Below, one piece after another: positions 21,516 through 32,065 of a stretch of 64,000 bases of DNA (the first letter of the stretch is position 1; every line of letters starts with the position of its first letter). Both the position numbers and the translations under genes were made by a program. The stretch is from Ypsolopha sequella (lineage: Eukaryota > Arthropoda > Insecta > Lepidoptera > Ypsolophidae): contig OW204001.1 of assembly GCA_934047225.1 (NCBI GenBank), forward strand, positions 12,260,201 through 12,324,200, given 5' to 3'. Under the pieces are notes generated by a model. The model was given only the letters and a program-made list of their open reading frames with translations, made no database searches and was not told where the DNA came from.

Positions 21516-21690
21516 GGATTTCCTTAAAAGGGTTATTCGATAACCAGAAATAAAAATTAAGCCGGTGCAATGCGTTAAAAATTGTATTTCAGAAGAACAT
21601 GTTTAGTCGGTAAGTCTGTATTTCTGTCTGCAAGTTTAATATATCATGCGGAAGTTAAGTTTATTTTTCATAAGTTTATAATTTGAACAC

Positions 21691-21853
21691 TGGTATCGAT
21701 TCGGCAAAACACGTCTTAACTTATTTGACAGGACTAACCTTATTTTAAGCGTCCTGTCTTTTTCTTTCTTTATCGAAAATACAAGGACAGAACGCTTAAA
21801 TTAAGTTTGGTCCTGTCAAATAAGTTAAGATGTGCTTCACCGAATCGGTACCA
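21691..21853. mobile_element. Foldback MITE, 163 bp (TGGTGTCGATTCGG family), copy 1
   Basis: TGGTATCGATTCGGCAAAAC at the left inverts at the right as TGGTACCGATTCGGTGAAGC. The arms are about 65 bp and include ACTTATTTGACAGGAC. The spacer is TTTTTCTTTCTTTATCG. A second copy is at 29843-30008. Confidence 0.85.
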
Positions 21854-21978
21854 TTGTCTTGTTTGTTATTAAAATATGATTATTTCTTTCGGTATATTTT
21901 GTATTTATTTTCGGTTACTTATTTTAACGCAGATTGTTTAGTATTATAGTAAGCAACAGTCCACAAGAACTATAGTTT

Positions 21979-23166
21979 TTAGGGTTCCGTAGTACCTAAA
22001 AGGTACAAAAGGAACCTTTATGGTGACACTCCGTTGTCCATCCATCCGTCCGTCCATATGTCAAAGCTCATAACTTTAGCACCGATAAAGATAAACAGTT
22101 TAAATTTGGCACAAACATTACATTAATTTGCCCACATAAGACAATAAAAAAAAAAAAAATTGTTCAAAATATTTCCAATACAAAAGAGAGAAAAAAAATC
22201 CAATAGATACAATATGGGTATCAAATTGTAGATATTAAAAAGCTGATGGTAAAAATATATACCTTTGACTGGCACTGATTTAAGAAATATTGGAATAACC
22301 ACAAAAAAATGCATGTTTCCCCCCCTAACTCCGGAACTGGTGAACCGAAAACTATGAATAAAATATCGAGTATACGTCAAAATAACTGGCCAATTACAGA
22401 AATACTATAGCGACTAAAATAAATGACATAAATGAGACATATTTAAAAAATGTAACATAAATAAAAAAAAATAATTAATATGAATGCTATATACCCCTAT
22501 TATATGCCTGAGTTCAAATTGTAGGTATAAAAGAGCTAATTGTAAAAATATGTAATATAATATTTGGCTATATTTACTTAAAACTGTTTCGAGATCTCGG
22601 AAAACCACAAAAAACTGTTCCCCCCTTATCTCCAAAACTGGTGGACTGAAATATAGGAAAAAAATCATGGTAATATGTGCTTACGTAAAGATTTTTTTTA
22701 AGCATTTAGTTCATAAGTGTTAAAATTGTGTTAAAACCTTTGTTAATGTGTTAATAACTTAGCTTACGAGTTGGTGAAAGTCACTGTTAGTAGGCTAAGG
22801 TTCTAAATAAAAATAAATAAATAAATAATAAATAAATTACTTGAAAAATACACCGAGAAAAATTCTTGTTTCCGTTTACCTGAATATAGTTCATTTAAAC
22901 AGAAAACATTGTACTATATGTGACGTCTATATTTATTGTTCAGTTTACTTAAAAAATCTGAATAATTCATATATTCATAACATAATTCTGTTTTTGTGAA
23001 CCAGGTTTTTTTTTTACAAAACGATCTGGTAGTTTTGTAAAAATATTTTTTCTCCGTGTATAACGGTAAAGAAATTCATGAAAACAAAATAACAAAATTT
23101 AATTTTTCATCCGCCTACGGAAACCTAAGTACGTGAATATGACTCGCACTTAACCGGTTTTTTTGT
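21979..23166 (-). repeat. GGGTTCCGT-family repeat, long minus copy
   Basis: It runs from TTTTTAGGGTTCCGTAGTAC to GACTCGCACTTAACCGGTTT, the inverse of the family's start. CCGTCCGTCCA simple repeats and GGCACAAACATTACATTAAT are shared with 26458 and 30540-31272. A LINE-like tail interrupts it at about 22690-22845. Confidence 0.75.
22690..22845 (+). repeat. Retroposon 3' end with TAAA-rich tail
   Basis: AACTTAGCTTACGAGTTGGT then GTTAGTAGGCTAAGGTTC ends in (AAAT)n at 22804-22840, the layout of a 5'-truncated LINE or SINE end. Class not resolved. Confidence 0.45.
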
Positions 23167-24151
23167 GGAGCCTTTATAAAATATTAAATACTTAAGACGT
23201 TTTTTGAACTTTCAATATGACACAGGTTTCAGATGAAAATGAAACTTATAACAATGTATCACCAATGTTATTTAAATTGTACCTATTATAGTTTTCACAT
23301 ACTTATTATGTGCATGACCTATGTGAAAATGGGTGGAAAATATCTAGTAAACAATAGAAGTCTTGTTATTTTAGCCAATTTTTAAGAAATGACCCAATAA
23401 CCTAATCACATTGGTTTTCTCGAGTAAATGCAAAATATTAGCTTTATGTTATGCCGAGTCGTACTTCCTCTGCACTTTGAGAGTTCATCGTTTATTCAAT
23501 AGTGCTTTGCTTGCCTATTTCAGTTTTCCACACGACCCTCGCCTGTTATTGCGATTTGATTCCTCCGTTATGACGCCTAGGGTTTCATTTACTTTGGCAC
23601 GGGATTGCTCCCGGATGTGAAATTTTCCACGTCGCGTCAAGAGGTGGGATTTCGTTCATTCACAAATTTATTTTGGGAACAAGAGGTACCTATCGGTGTT
23701 GTGGTCATAGAGGTAGTATAAGTGACTAGAGATACACAATTAGCCACTATTTATGTACTAGTTTTTTAATCGCGGATTCTGTGAGCGGATTTTGTTTTGG
23801 TGTAGTAAAAATATTATCCGTTTTATTTTAAGTTCTCACTGGGTTACCATTCAGGGCCAAGTTACCACAAAATTCAGACGGTTTTAATTAATGACATCTC
23901 ATTTGTCAAAATCGGTCTATGGGCTAACGAGATAAATTGGAATATTCGATTGGCTACATCAATAGCGGTCCATTTCATAACGTTGCTTTTGTGTTGCCGT
24001 GGTTGGGTAATTATTATGAGTAATTGGTACTGATTGATTTGAAATATGACATCTGGGTAGTTCAAAAACGTTCTAACCTATCATATATCACACAATAAAA
24101 AATATCTAAGGAAAATTATAAAAGTTCTGTGACAAAACAACCCGTAAATTA
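23167..24151. other. No recognised feature
   Basis: Open frames at 23411-23620 and 23874-24065 show no family signature. Confidence 0.35.
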
Positions 24152-24551
24152 TTTTTCAATGCAAGTGCTCGTAAAGGCCCACTTTTTATGCATCAAAACC
24201 GAACAGAAAGTCGATTATTTTGCCCTAGGGCTTTATTATTATTTTTTTTTAATGTATTTACAATGGTTGGCTAACCTCACTAACCTGCACCCTTTCCTGT
24301 GTACCATAGACGTTATACTTTTTTTTACACCGTTTAACGGCTATGGATACAGTCCTTTTGAGCCAATTATAATTTAAAGTTCACAAGATTATATTTGTTT
24401 TCATTTCCTCACACTATGCATTGAAAAATGTAGTATGATACACGGGCGTAAAAGCAATAAATTACTCGGTTACGTTTAAAACACTCTCTACGCTCGTGTT
24501 TTAAATCGTCCTCGTAATTTATTCCTTTGCGCCCTTGTAGCATAAACTACT
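24152..24551 (-). mobile_element. Composite hairpin element, copy 2 of 5
   Basis: It is colinear with 4461-4841: TTTTTCAATGCAAGTGCTCG, CCCTAGGGC, TGCATTGAAAAATG, the CACTCTCTACGCTCGTG hairpin, and the end GCATAAACTACTAT. It has an extra CTAACC duplication (CTAACCTCACTAACCTG) near 24270. Confidence 0.85.
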
Positions 24552-24773
24552 ATTATTTCAGATAATACTTAGCAACAGATTCTCAATTTTTTATGTGAAC
24601 GCTATTTTACTAACTTGTTCCGCATCAGGTTGTTTGTACATAACGTTTATGTAGGTCTAGTGTTTAGTATAGGTACTGCAGTCTATGGTTGTGATGAATG
24701 GGAAAGGTAGTGGGCTGACATAACGCGGGCGTGAAGAGGTGTGCGGTATCCCTGCAGGATCCCGGGGTGCAGC

Positions 24774-24932
24774 GGGTCTACCGCGTAATTCTGATTTTCA
24801 TCAACATCAACTTGAGATTGAAATTTGACGTGCGTGCAAAAGAGATGGCATGTTAGGCGGGCGTCGTCGCACGCACGTCAAATTTGAATCTCAAGTTGAT
24901 GTTGATGAAAATCAGAATTACGTGGTAGACCC
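24774..24932. mobile_element. Foldback MITE, 159 bp, copy 1
   Basis: GGGTCTACCGCGTAATTCTG is inverted as CAGAATTACGTGGTAGACCC. The arms are about 65 bp and include CAACATCAACTTGAGATT. The loop is AAAAGAGATGGCATGTTAGG then CGGGCGTCGTC. The copy at 47599-47757 has the same length. Confidence 0.88.
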
Positions 24933-25244
24933 GTGGTTCCTTTTTCGTCAAGAACTCGCAGCTTTGACGCCATTGTGTTGCTTTTCCAGATTCTACTCGA
25001 ATAGTGTGGCTTTCTTATTTAATCTATTTTTTACATACAAACGGTACCAAAATTTCTTTGGCTAGATGCAAGTAAGTCTTTAACTAAATTATTCTACAAA
25101 ATTAAAACTAAATATTATAAAAAAATACAATTCTAAAAAAATGCGTGATTGTTGTTGGACCCTATCGATCGCCATACTTCTGACGCAAATATGCACGTAC
25201 GGCTTTTTGAGGCTGACCAGACTCAAATTGTAATTCTACGGGAT

Positions 25245-25470
25245 TTAAGAGCGGTTTAGCAGCCGGATTGTGAAATCCCCGTATTTTTCTAATTAATCGA
25301 AACGGAACACTTATATCACTAAAACACTTATATTCAAAATTCACTCAATAGTTATTCAACAAAACCTTATTACATATGTATTGTGTATGTTACTATCGCA
25401 AAGTTTCCATTGGTTTCCGTAAATTACAATTTCAAAAATTTTGATTTTTAATCTTAATCTTAAGCTAGCG
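25245..25470 (-). mobile_element. TTAAGAGC-family element fragment
   Basis: It starts TTAAGAGCGGTTTAGCAGCC and GGATTGTGAAAT, then CACTCAATAGTTATTCAACA and TTTCCATTGGTTTCCGTAAA. It is the inverse of 29180-29510 and shares its arm with 26030-26324. Confidence 0.7.
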
Positions 25471-25639
25471 ATCTCCGGGCGGCGGTCTAAAATAAAATGT
25501 CTAAAACTGCTTGGTGGATCGAAAGACAGACGGACACCATACTTTACCGCAGATTTTCCATGTGAGCTTTCCTTGTAAAATTTTCCCACTGTTTTCCACG
25601 TGAACGACGGTCATCAAAATAATCCGTGCCCCTATTGTA

Positions 25640-25815
25640 AATGAGAAAGTGTGTTTGATGATTTGTCCTTCTTTCATGCAGCAACGGAGCAACGGATCGA
25701 CGTGATTTTTTGCATAGAGATAGCTTATGGGCTAGAGAAATACATAGGTTACTTTTTATCCCGGAAAAATGCAAACTAAATCAGCGTAGGTGATGCCGCG
25801 GGCAAAAGCTTAGTT
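25640..25815 (-). repeat. Fragment of a common repeat ending GCGGGCAAAAGCT
   Basis: The minus strand reads AGCTTTTGCCCGCGGCATCA, then GGGATAAAAAGTAACCTATG and CCCATAAGCTATCTCTATGC. Phrases of this kind recur in lepidopteran intergenic DNA as I recall. Confidence 0.55.
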
Positions 25816-26029
25816 AACAATATTAATAAGGTTTTTTTTTTTAATTTCATCTTCAAAAGTATTGATAACGAATTGTTTTAATTAATATCAAAGAAATCTA
25901 ATTGTCTGAAGGAAGCTTAGTTTTCACAAAGGCTTGAAACCATTATAGGAGCCCTTTGGAGATCAGTTTTCTGTTAAACTTTAGATGATTTCTCCCGAAG
26001 ACGAAATGAGAATGGTTTACGCAGCTCCC

Positions 26030-26324
26030 TTAAGAGCCTATTAGCAGATAAATTGTGAAAAACCCACCTTTTTATTTATCGAAATAGAACACTTAAATTC
26101 AAAATTTGCTCAATAATTATTTAACAAAAACTTGAAATTTAAAACTTTAAAATCCTAATTTCCAGAAACCAGTGGAAGCTTTACGATGACGGTTACATAA
26201 TTCATAGGTAGGTAATAAGGTTTTGTTGAATAACTATTGAGCAAATTTTGAATTAAAGTGTTCTGTTTTGATTGATTAGAAAAAGGCGGGAATTTCACAG
26301 TCCGGCTGCTAAACGGCTCTTAAT
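26030..26324. mobile_element. Foldback MITE with TTAA ends (TTAAGAGC family)
   Basis: The left end is TTAAGAGCCTATTAGCAGAT and the right end inverted is TTAAGAGCCGTTTAGCAGCC. The arms are about 100 bp and include TTCAAAATTTGCTCAATA. TTAA at both edges would fit a piggyBac-type target, but could also be part of the terminus. Confidence 0.75.
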
Positions 26325-26457
26325 AAACTTCTTATCTATATATTTTGCCATATCGTTTTAGTTATTTGGTAAGATGGATTTGAAACTCGATCTGCTACCA
26401 TAAGTTTGGGTCTCAAATAGTCTCGAGACTCGTTAGCGACCGCGTTAAATACAATGT

Positions 26458-26625
26458 TTTTAGGGTTCCGTAGTACCTAAAAGGTACAAAAGGAGCCTTC
26501 ATGGTGAGACCCCGTTGTCCGTCCGTTCGTCCGTATGTCACAGCCTCATTACTTTAGCGCCGTTAAAGATAAAGACATGAAATTTGGCACAAAATTAGCA
26601 TTAATTTGCCCACATAATATTATCA
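26458..26625 (-). repeat. GGGTTCCGT-family repeat, truncated minus copy
   Basis: TAGGGTTCCGTAGTACCTAA then CCGTCCGTTCGTCCGTATGT and ATGAAATTTGGCACAAAATT. It stops near the start of the next repeat. Confidence 0.7.
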
Positions 26626-26687
26626 ATGTGTAAAAAAAAAATGAAAAATATTTCTGAAACAAAAGTGATAAAAATAAAAAATAAAAT

Positions 26688-26939
26688 TCCACCCTCTTTT
26701 TTTTTGGTTTTCAAACTTTCGTTTCAAAGACGCGGTTAAGAGATAAACTTTATTTTTTTTTATATAATAGGCAATAGAAATATGAAGGGATTTATTTTTA
26801 TTTATTATTTTCTTCCCTACAAAATATTTCAGTATTACCAACATATAATCGCCTCTATGAAAAGCAAATAAAGTCTTTGGCATTAGACTTATTGTGCTGG
26901 ACGGGTAATAAAAAAAGTTGCTAGGGTATGCCATCCTCT
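26688..26939 (-). repeat. GATGGCATACCCTAGCAAC family, short copy
   Basis: Same ends as 34963-35460 at its right side (CTAGGGTATGCCATCCTCT) but lacks about 80 bp that the long copies have between CAGTATTA and CCAACATATAATCG. It also lacks their outer half. Confidence 0.7.
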
Positions 26940-27293
26940 TTCGAGATATGGCAATTAGTAAGAATACTAATTAATTTTGGGTGCGCAACGTAAAGTAGGT
27001 AATTTGAAACCTTATTACTACGACGCGAAACGGTTATTGAAATATCCCTTTTATTAAATTCCAACATCATGTTGTATGGCTTTTTGGATTAATGAAACCG
27101 AATATTTTCCATAAATGTGCGATATTCGATAAAACTTCGTTAACAAATTAAGAGCTTAGAGTTTTAGAGTTCCACAAAAAACAATCCGCTATCGATTAGT
27201 GACATAAATAATAAAATAGTTGGCATACAGAGTTAGAGAGTAAAATTATAAAGGACGCTTGTTCGCTAGTCGGCGGCGGACCAGGAGCCGTAT
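26940..27293. other. No recognised feature
   Basis: AT-rich, no supported frame. Confidence 0.35.
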
Positions 27294-27434
27294 TTTTGAA
27301 TCGTTCGTTTTCAATTTACGTGCGAAAGTATATACCCATCTCACGTAGCACATCAGAACTTGTCATTTGCAAGATGAGACAGGTATATATTTTCGCACGC
27401 GAATTGAAAAAGAACGATTCAAAAATACGCCTCC
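27294..27434. mobile_element. Foldback MITE, first of a tandem pair
   Basis: GGAGCCGTATTTTTGAATCG then TTCGTTTTCAATTTACG is inverted at its right end (GAACGATTCAAAAATACGCC TCC split). The arms are about 60 bp and include GCGAAAGTATATACCCATCT. Confidence 0.8.
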
Positions 27435-27436
27435 AG

Positions 27437-27616
27437 TAGCCGTATTTTTGAATCGTTCGTTTTCAATTCACGTGTGAAAGTATATACCCATCTCACGTAG
27501 CATACCAGAACTTTTATTTATTTTTATTTATTTATTTATTTTTGTCATTTGCAAGACGAGACAGCTATATATTTTCGCACGTGAATTGAATACGAACGAT
27601 TCAAAAATACGGCTCC
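27437..27616. mobile_element. Foldback MITE, second of a tandem pair
   Basis: Same family as 27294-27434, two bases further on. Arms TAGCCGTATTTTTGAATCGT and the inverse ending AATACGGCTCC. A (TTTA)n insertion at about 27514-27541 lies in its loop. Confidence 0.8.
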
Positions 27617-27724
27617 AGAGTCCTTTAAAATTTCACGCTTACGCCCTGCACCGGAATATTTACGGAAGATTTTCGACGACGTCACATTTTGTAAATCCAT
27701 GTCAAATTCAAATTTTTCGTTGTT

Positions 27725-28150
27725 TTAAGGCGATATGTAAAAGTTTTAGCGTCCCTGTTACGCCATATGCGAAAAAACCCTCAGTGCGAGAGGGACGGAT
27801 TCGTGAAAAAGTTGCAAAAAGTCGGTTTTTTAATAATAAAAAATGTACTAAAGTTGCTATCAAAATTTCGTTTAACGAGGTCCTAGATACCGTTAAAACC
27901 CATCTAATAAAATATAATTGCAGTCCATATGTCATTCTAAATTGTAAAACCAGGAGAATTGGTGTCGAAAAAGACCTCATTTCAATGAATATTTCTATCG
28001 AGCCAAATTTCTCCAATCGCGTTTCTGTTTTAACAGATCCCTAGGAAAAGATTCCAAAAAAAATATACTATTTTATCAAAATAATATGATGATTTTGAAG
28101 TGTGAATGAGTGTGAATCATAATAATGTTTTTTTTTCCGTAGCTCTTTAA
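27725..28150 (+). mobile_element. TTAAGGCG-family MITE, 426 bp, no nested insert
   Basis: It is colinear with 18879-19538 and has an empty site (TTTAACGAGGTCCTAGATAC) where that copy carries an insert. The right end is eroded (CCGTAGCTCTTTAA). The 152-codon frame crossing it is accidental, since other copies do not preserve it. Confidence 0.85.
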
Positions 28151-28653
28151 GAGGCCCATTTACGCCTGGAATTTTCTTAAGATTCTTACAGAAGTTAAAC
28201 TGAATGTAAGGTCAACAGTTTATTTTGTTCATATTTTTTTCATAAGTATTATCTAGCGACATCTAACTACGTCTTTACACAGCTCAAAAAGCAAAATTTT
28301 ATGAAACACCATCAGAATCTCTGTCAGGATGTTGTGAATGCCTCGTTTTCACGCAAAGTTTAGCAAGTTGTATAATTTGTATCCATACTGGAAATAAAAA
28401 AAGAGAGCAATGCAGACGTGGGTCATATTAAGAAGACTAAGTTTTTACAATTTCCCTTAGGTACTATCAAAGATATATATTTTGCAAGTGAGCAACATAT
28501 CCGATACTTGGCACAACAACAGCGAGGTTATCACATTATTCAGTAAATTAATGATGGCTATAAAAGCCGATTTCGACCTTTTCTCTTGAAGTTTTGTGGT
28601 AATTTTATTAATCACTCTCCACCCTTCTCAACCAGTACTTCAGTTAAAGTGTC
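28151..28653. other. No recognised feature
   Basis: No supported frame, tRNA or inverted repeat. Confidence 0.35.
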
Positions 28654-28862
28654 TTAAGGGTCGGCTCCGCCAAACATGCTCTCGCCTTTGGACAATTTAG
28701 CATATTAAATCAGAGAATTTTTAACGAGTAAAATTTGTCTAATTAGTTAAGACGTTAAATTACATTATGTAAGTATGTATTTTTCAGATTTGACACAAGT
28801 ATCACAATTATTAAGAAAAATATTCTGAAAGATCACTAAAATCAGGAAAATATTCGTCAACG
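28654..28862 (+). repeat. Interspersed repeat, copy 2 (CGCCAAACATGCT family)
   Basis: Colinear with 2688-2895: CTCCGCCAAACATGCTCTCG, AATTTAGCAT, TATTTTTCAGATTTGACACA, TCTGAAAGATCAC. Confidence 0.6.
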
Positions 28863-29179
28863 TCTCTTCAACACTATTTGAAGGTGTGCTTTACAAAAAA
28901 AAGTAAAATCAATTTTTAGACAAAATAAAACTAGTACAAATGAAATTTGCAAAATATCATGGAATAAACTAAGACATTAGATTTATCAATGTTTGCCTCA
29001 CTAAACGCACCTGCCCAGCGGGAGTCGAAGATACATACCTATAATACCCACTCATATTCAGGTGAATAATATTTAGATAAACATTTGACAGAAAAAAAGT
29101 AACCGTTTTAAATAGGTACTACACACAGAGCATTGTAAGCGCACAGTAATAAGTTTAAAATCAGCATCTTTATTTCAAT
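28863..29179. other. No recognised feature
   Basis: AT-rich, no supported feature. Confidence 0.35.
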
Positions 29180-29510
29180 TCAAAATTTTTGACAATCTAG
29201 TTTGCGGAAACCAATGGAAACTTTGCGATAGCAACATACACAATACATAGGTAATAACCAGGAATTGGATAATCGGATCGACATATACCTAAAGTTAGGA
29301 TAATCCTTGAAAATGTTTGTAGGTATGAAGTCGGATTATTTCTCAGTTTTTCCAACTTTAGGTATATACCGATCCGATTATCCTATCCCTGGTGATAACT
29401 GATAAGGTTTTGTTAAATAACTATTGAGTGAATTTTGAATTTAAGTTTTCTGTTTCGATTAATTAGAAAAAGTCGGGTATTTCAAAATCCGGCTGTGATA
29501 CCGCTCTTAA
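29180..29510 (+). mobile_element. TTAAGAGC-family element, split by a foldback insert
   Basis: GCGGAAACCAATGGAAACTT then GCAACATACACAATACATAG matches the inverse of 25245-25470. It resumes after the insert at GATAAGGTTTTGTTAAATAA and ends CCGCTCTTAA. The left terminal arm is not recognisable. Confidence 0.7.
29258..29392. mobile_element. Nested foldback MITE, 135 bp
   Basis: CCAGGAATTGGATAATCGGA inverts at the right (TCCGATTATCCTATCCCTGG). The arms also share ATATACCTAAAGTT. Flanks TAATAA and TGATAA may be an eroded duplication. It interrupts sequence that is continuous in the related copy at 26190-26230. Confidence 0.8.
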
Positions 29511-29842
29511 CCCTTTTCATTTAAAATTTTACAAAATATATTCAATGTGCAGACCAGTGCAGACACGACTTTTTTACTACTTATATACGCATAATCCAAA
29601 AAGCAAGCTCGACTGAAAGTACTGAAACCAAGCAATCAGCAGCTTGGCTCGATTCTGCCTCAAATGATTAACGACAGTCGACAAGCCCCGCTGCCAGCTC
29701 ACAAGTCGCTGTCTTGGCACTACCACAACCTACTACATCAAAGAAAAAAAAAAAATTATGTAATGCTTTTTTCGTTGACCCAGTTCTTTCACGCTTTCCA
29801 TATACTCGTAGGTTTTAGGATAATTCTTATAAATAAATTATA

Positions 29843-30008
29843 TGGTGTTGATTCGGTATAACACGATTTAACTTATTTGATGATTTAACTAAACTTAATT
29901 TAAGCCTTCCGTCTTTTTCTTTCTGTACTGAAAAGACAAAGACAGGACGTTCAAAATAAGGTTAGTCGTATCAAACAAGTAAAGTTGTGTTGCGCCGAAT
30001 CGACACCA
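29843..30008. mobile_element. Foldback MITE, 166 bp (TGGTGTCGATTCGG family), copy 2
   Basis: TGGTGTTGATTCGGTATAAC faces CGCCGAATCGACACCA. The spacer TCTTTTTCTTTCTGTACTG resembles that of 21691-21853, with which it is colinear. Confidence 0.85.
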
Positions 30009-30252
30009 TTATACATTATCATCAAATTGAGGTAAAAAGAACCAAGTCATACCGACGTTTTGAGATTTAGCGGCGAAAGAAAGAGAGAAGTCAGCGAAAA
30101 TGATTTATTAGGTATTAGAAAAAAATACTTATATCTAGGTACCTACTATAAGATCCTAATCACTTATCACTAATATTACGGAATTTTTAATGATATTTTC
30201 ACTTAACTTGAATTGAAAAATATAATAAAATAAATAATAAAGGCAAAATAAA

Positions 30253-30357
30253 AAATAATATCGTCACGACATGAATCCACGAGGGGGTGTCAGAGGTGTT
30301 CCGAGTGTGAACTGTGAAATGCAAGTCACTGTCCAAACTCGGTACACCCGCGTTTCA
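30253..30357 (-). repeat. SINE type B, 3' part only (minus)
   Basis: On the minus strand GTCGGTGAAACGCGGGTGTA runs to ATTCATGTCGTGACGAT, the 3' end seen also at 60088-60180 and 56640-56765. The tRNA-like head is missing. Confidence 0.65.
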
Positions 30358-30539
30358 CCGACTCGAAAGCATACAACTTAGTGTTCACAGCCTGCCTCCA
30401 ATGTGGTCTGTCTGCTGCCAGTCAGTGTTTCCCAGTGTGCTGGGTCTATTGCACATTCTTCATGTGGTGGTTAAGCACTTCTTTATACCGCAGAAATTGC
30501 TTGAAAGAACTTTCAAGAAAGTACAGTATTTATTTAAAG

Positions 30540-31272
30540 AAAAAAAAACGGTCAAGTGCGAGTCAGACTCGCGTACCTAAGGTTCCGAGTTCCTAATCGT
30601 AAATAAAAAATTTTCGTGAATTTTTCAACCGCTAAATTTTTCCTGTAATCTTTCCGTAAACACATGATTTTTTTCATATTTTTCGGTCTAACAGTTTTTG
30701 GAAATAAGGGGGGGACGTACATTTTTTTGTGGTTTTTTGAGGATTTCACGGAATAGATGCAAGTAAATATAGCCAAGTAATACATTTTTACAATCAGCTC
30801 TTTAATACCTACAATTTGATACCCATATTGTATATTAAATTATGTTTTTTATTTATTTTCCTTTTTTATATTTCTCATTTGTGCTCAACTTTTTTTCAAA
30901 TCGCTATAGTTTTTCTTCAATTGACCAGTTATGATCTATAATTCACATTTTTTCATATTTTTCGGTCCACCAGTTTCAGAGTTTTTACAATTAGCTCTTT
31001 AATATCTACAATTAGATACCTATATTATGTTTTTAGGATAATATTTTTCATTTTTCTCTCTTTTGTTTTAGAAATATTTTGAACAATATAATTTTTTTTA
31101 CTATTTATTATGTGGGCAAATTAATGTTATCTTTCTGAAAAAATTCAAGTTTAACGGCGCTAAAGTTATAAGGCTGTAACATGACGGACGGACGGACGGA
31201 CTGACGGACGGACAATGGAGTCTCACCATAAAGGATACTTTTGTACCTTTTAGGTTCTACGGAACCCTAAAA
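30540..31272 (+). repeat. GGGTTCCGT-family repeat, long plus copy
   Basis: It begins AAAACGGTCAAGTGCGAGTC then AGACTCGCGTACCTAAGGTT. It ends with (GGAC)n, AATGGAGTCTCACCATAAAG and TTTAGGTTCTACGGAACCCT. The middle has ATTTTTCGGTC twice (about 30675 and 30955), an internal duplication shared with the copy at 21979-23166. Confidence 0.75.
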
Positions 31273-31785
31273 CTGGTGCAATAATTGTTTTCAAAATGTT
31301 TGGGCATTCTTCTGTAGTTCAAGTATCAAAAATATTTTTTTAAGATTCAAGCTACATTATATTTATACAATTTTAACGATGACAGCAGAGAACTGCCATT
31401 GACAAGGTTGACTTGCAGGTTAGGCGGCATCTCGGCATGCAAACTTGGGGTCACAAATTATACTATATTAACTTTTGCCCGCGATTTTATACTATAACAT
31501 GACTAAATGTATAGCGCCATCTAGTAGTTACATCATGAACTAATTTTACATTGTATTGTACAAATTTAGTCCAATAATAGTAGTGCAATCTATTGGTATA
31601 ATAGGGGAACTATACTAATGTGTTTACTCAACATCTAAATTCCCAAGTGACTTCCAGGACATAAAGCTACAGAACAGTGGAAAGAAACCACAACTAAATA
31701 CGTTATATTTATGTGAATTTATTGTGACCATAGACACACAGAAAAAAACTTGTTTTTAAACAAAGTTTCCAAAAGTAAAGATAAG
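31273..31785. other. No supported gene
   Basis: A TGTATAGCGCCATCTAGTAG stretch near 31508 resembles other repeat ends, but nothing can be delimited. Confidence 0.35.
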
Positions 31786-31793
31786 CCCTTACC

Positions 31794-32057
31794 CAGTGGC
31801 GTATGCACAGAACTTTTTTACGGAAAAGCAATCAGAAGGTCAAGTACGACAATACAAAAAAAATGAAAAAATTTTAATAAAACTTTGAAAAAAAAAAGTT
31901 TGTATGAAAATGTTCACTCAAAGAAAGGCAGTGCCTACCCTGGCGTCATAGAAACTTTTTTTTTTCAAAGTGTTATTAAAAATGTTTCATATTTTTTTTA
32001 TTGTCGTACTTGACCTTCTGATTGCTTTTCCGGAAAAAAGTTCTGTGCACGCCACTG
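31794..32057. mobile_element. hAT-like MITE, 264 bp, 8-bp target duplication
   Basis: The left end is CAGTGGCGTATGCACAGAAC and the right end inverted is CAGTGGCGTGCACAGAACTT. The arms are about 70 bp and include CAATCAGAAGGTCAAGTACG. CCCTTACC lies at 31786-31793 and again at 32058-32065. A CAG terminus and an 8-bp duplication are hAT hallmarks. No frame. A partial relative is at 55098-55185. Confidence 0.9.
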
Positions 32058-32065
32058 CCCTTACC

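Noticed and set aside
27586..28044. 152-codon open frame, the longest in the window
   Set aside because: It crosses the boundary between a foldback and a TTAAGGCG-family MITE, and other copies of that MITE do not keep the frame.
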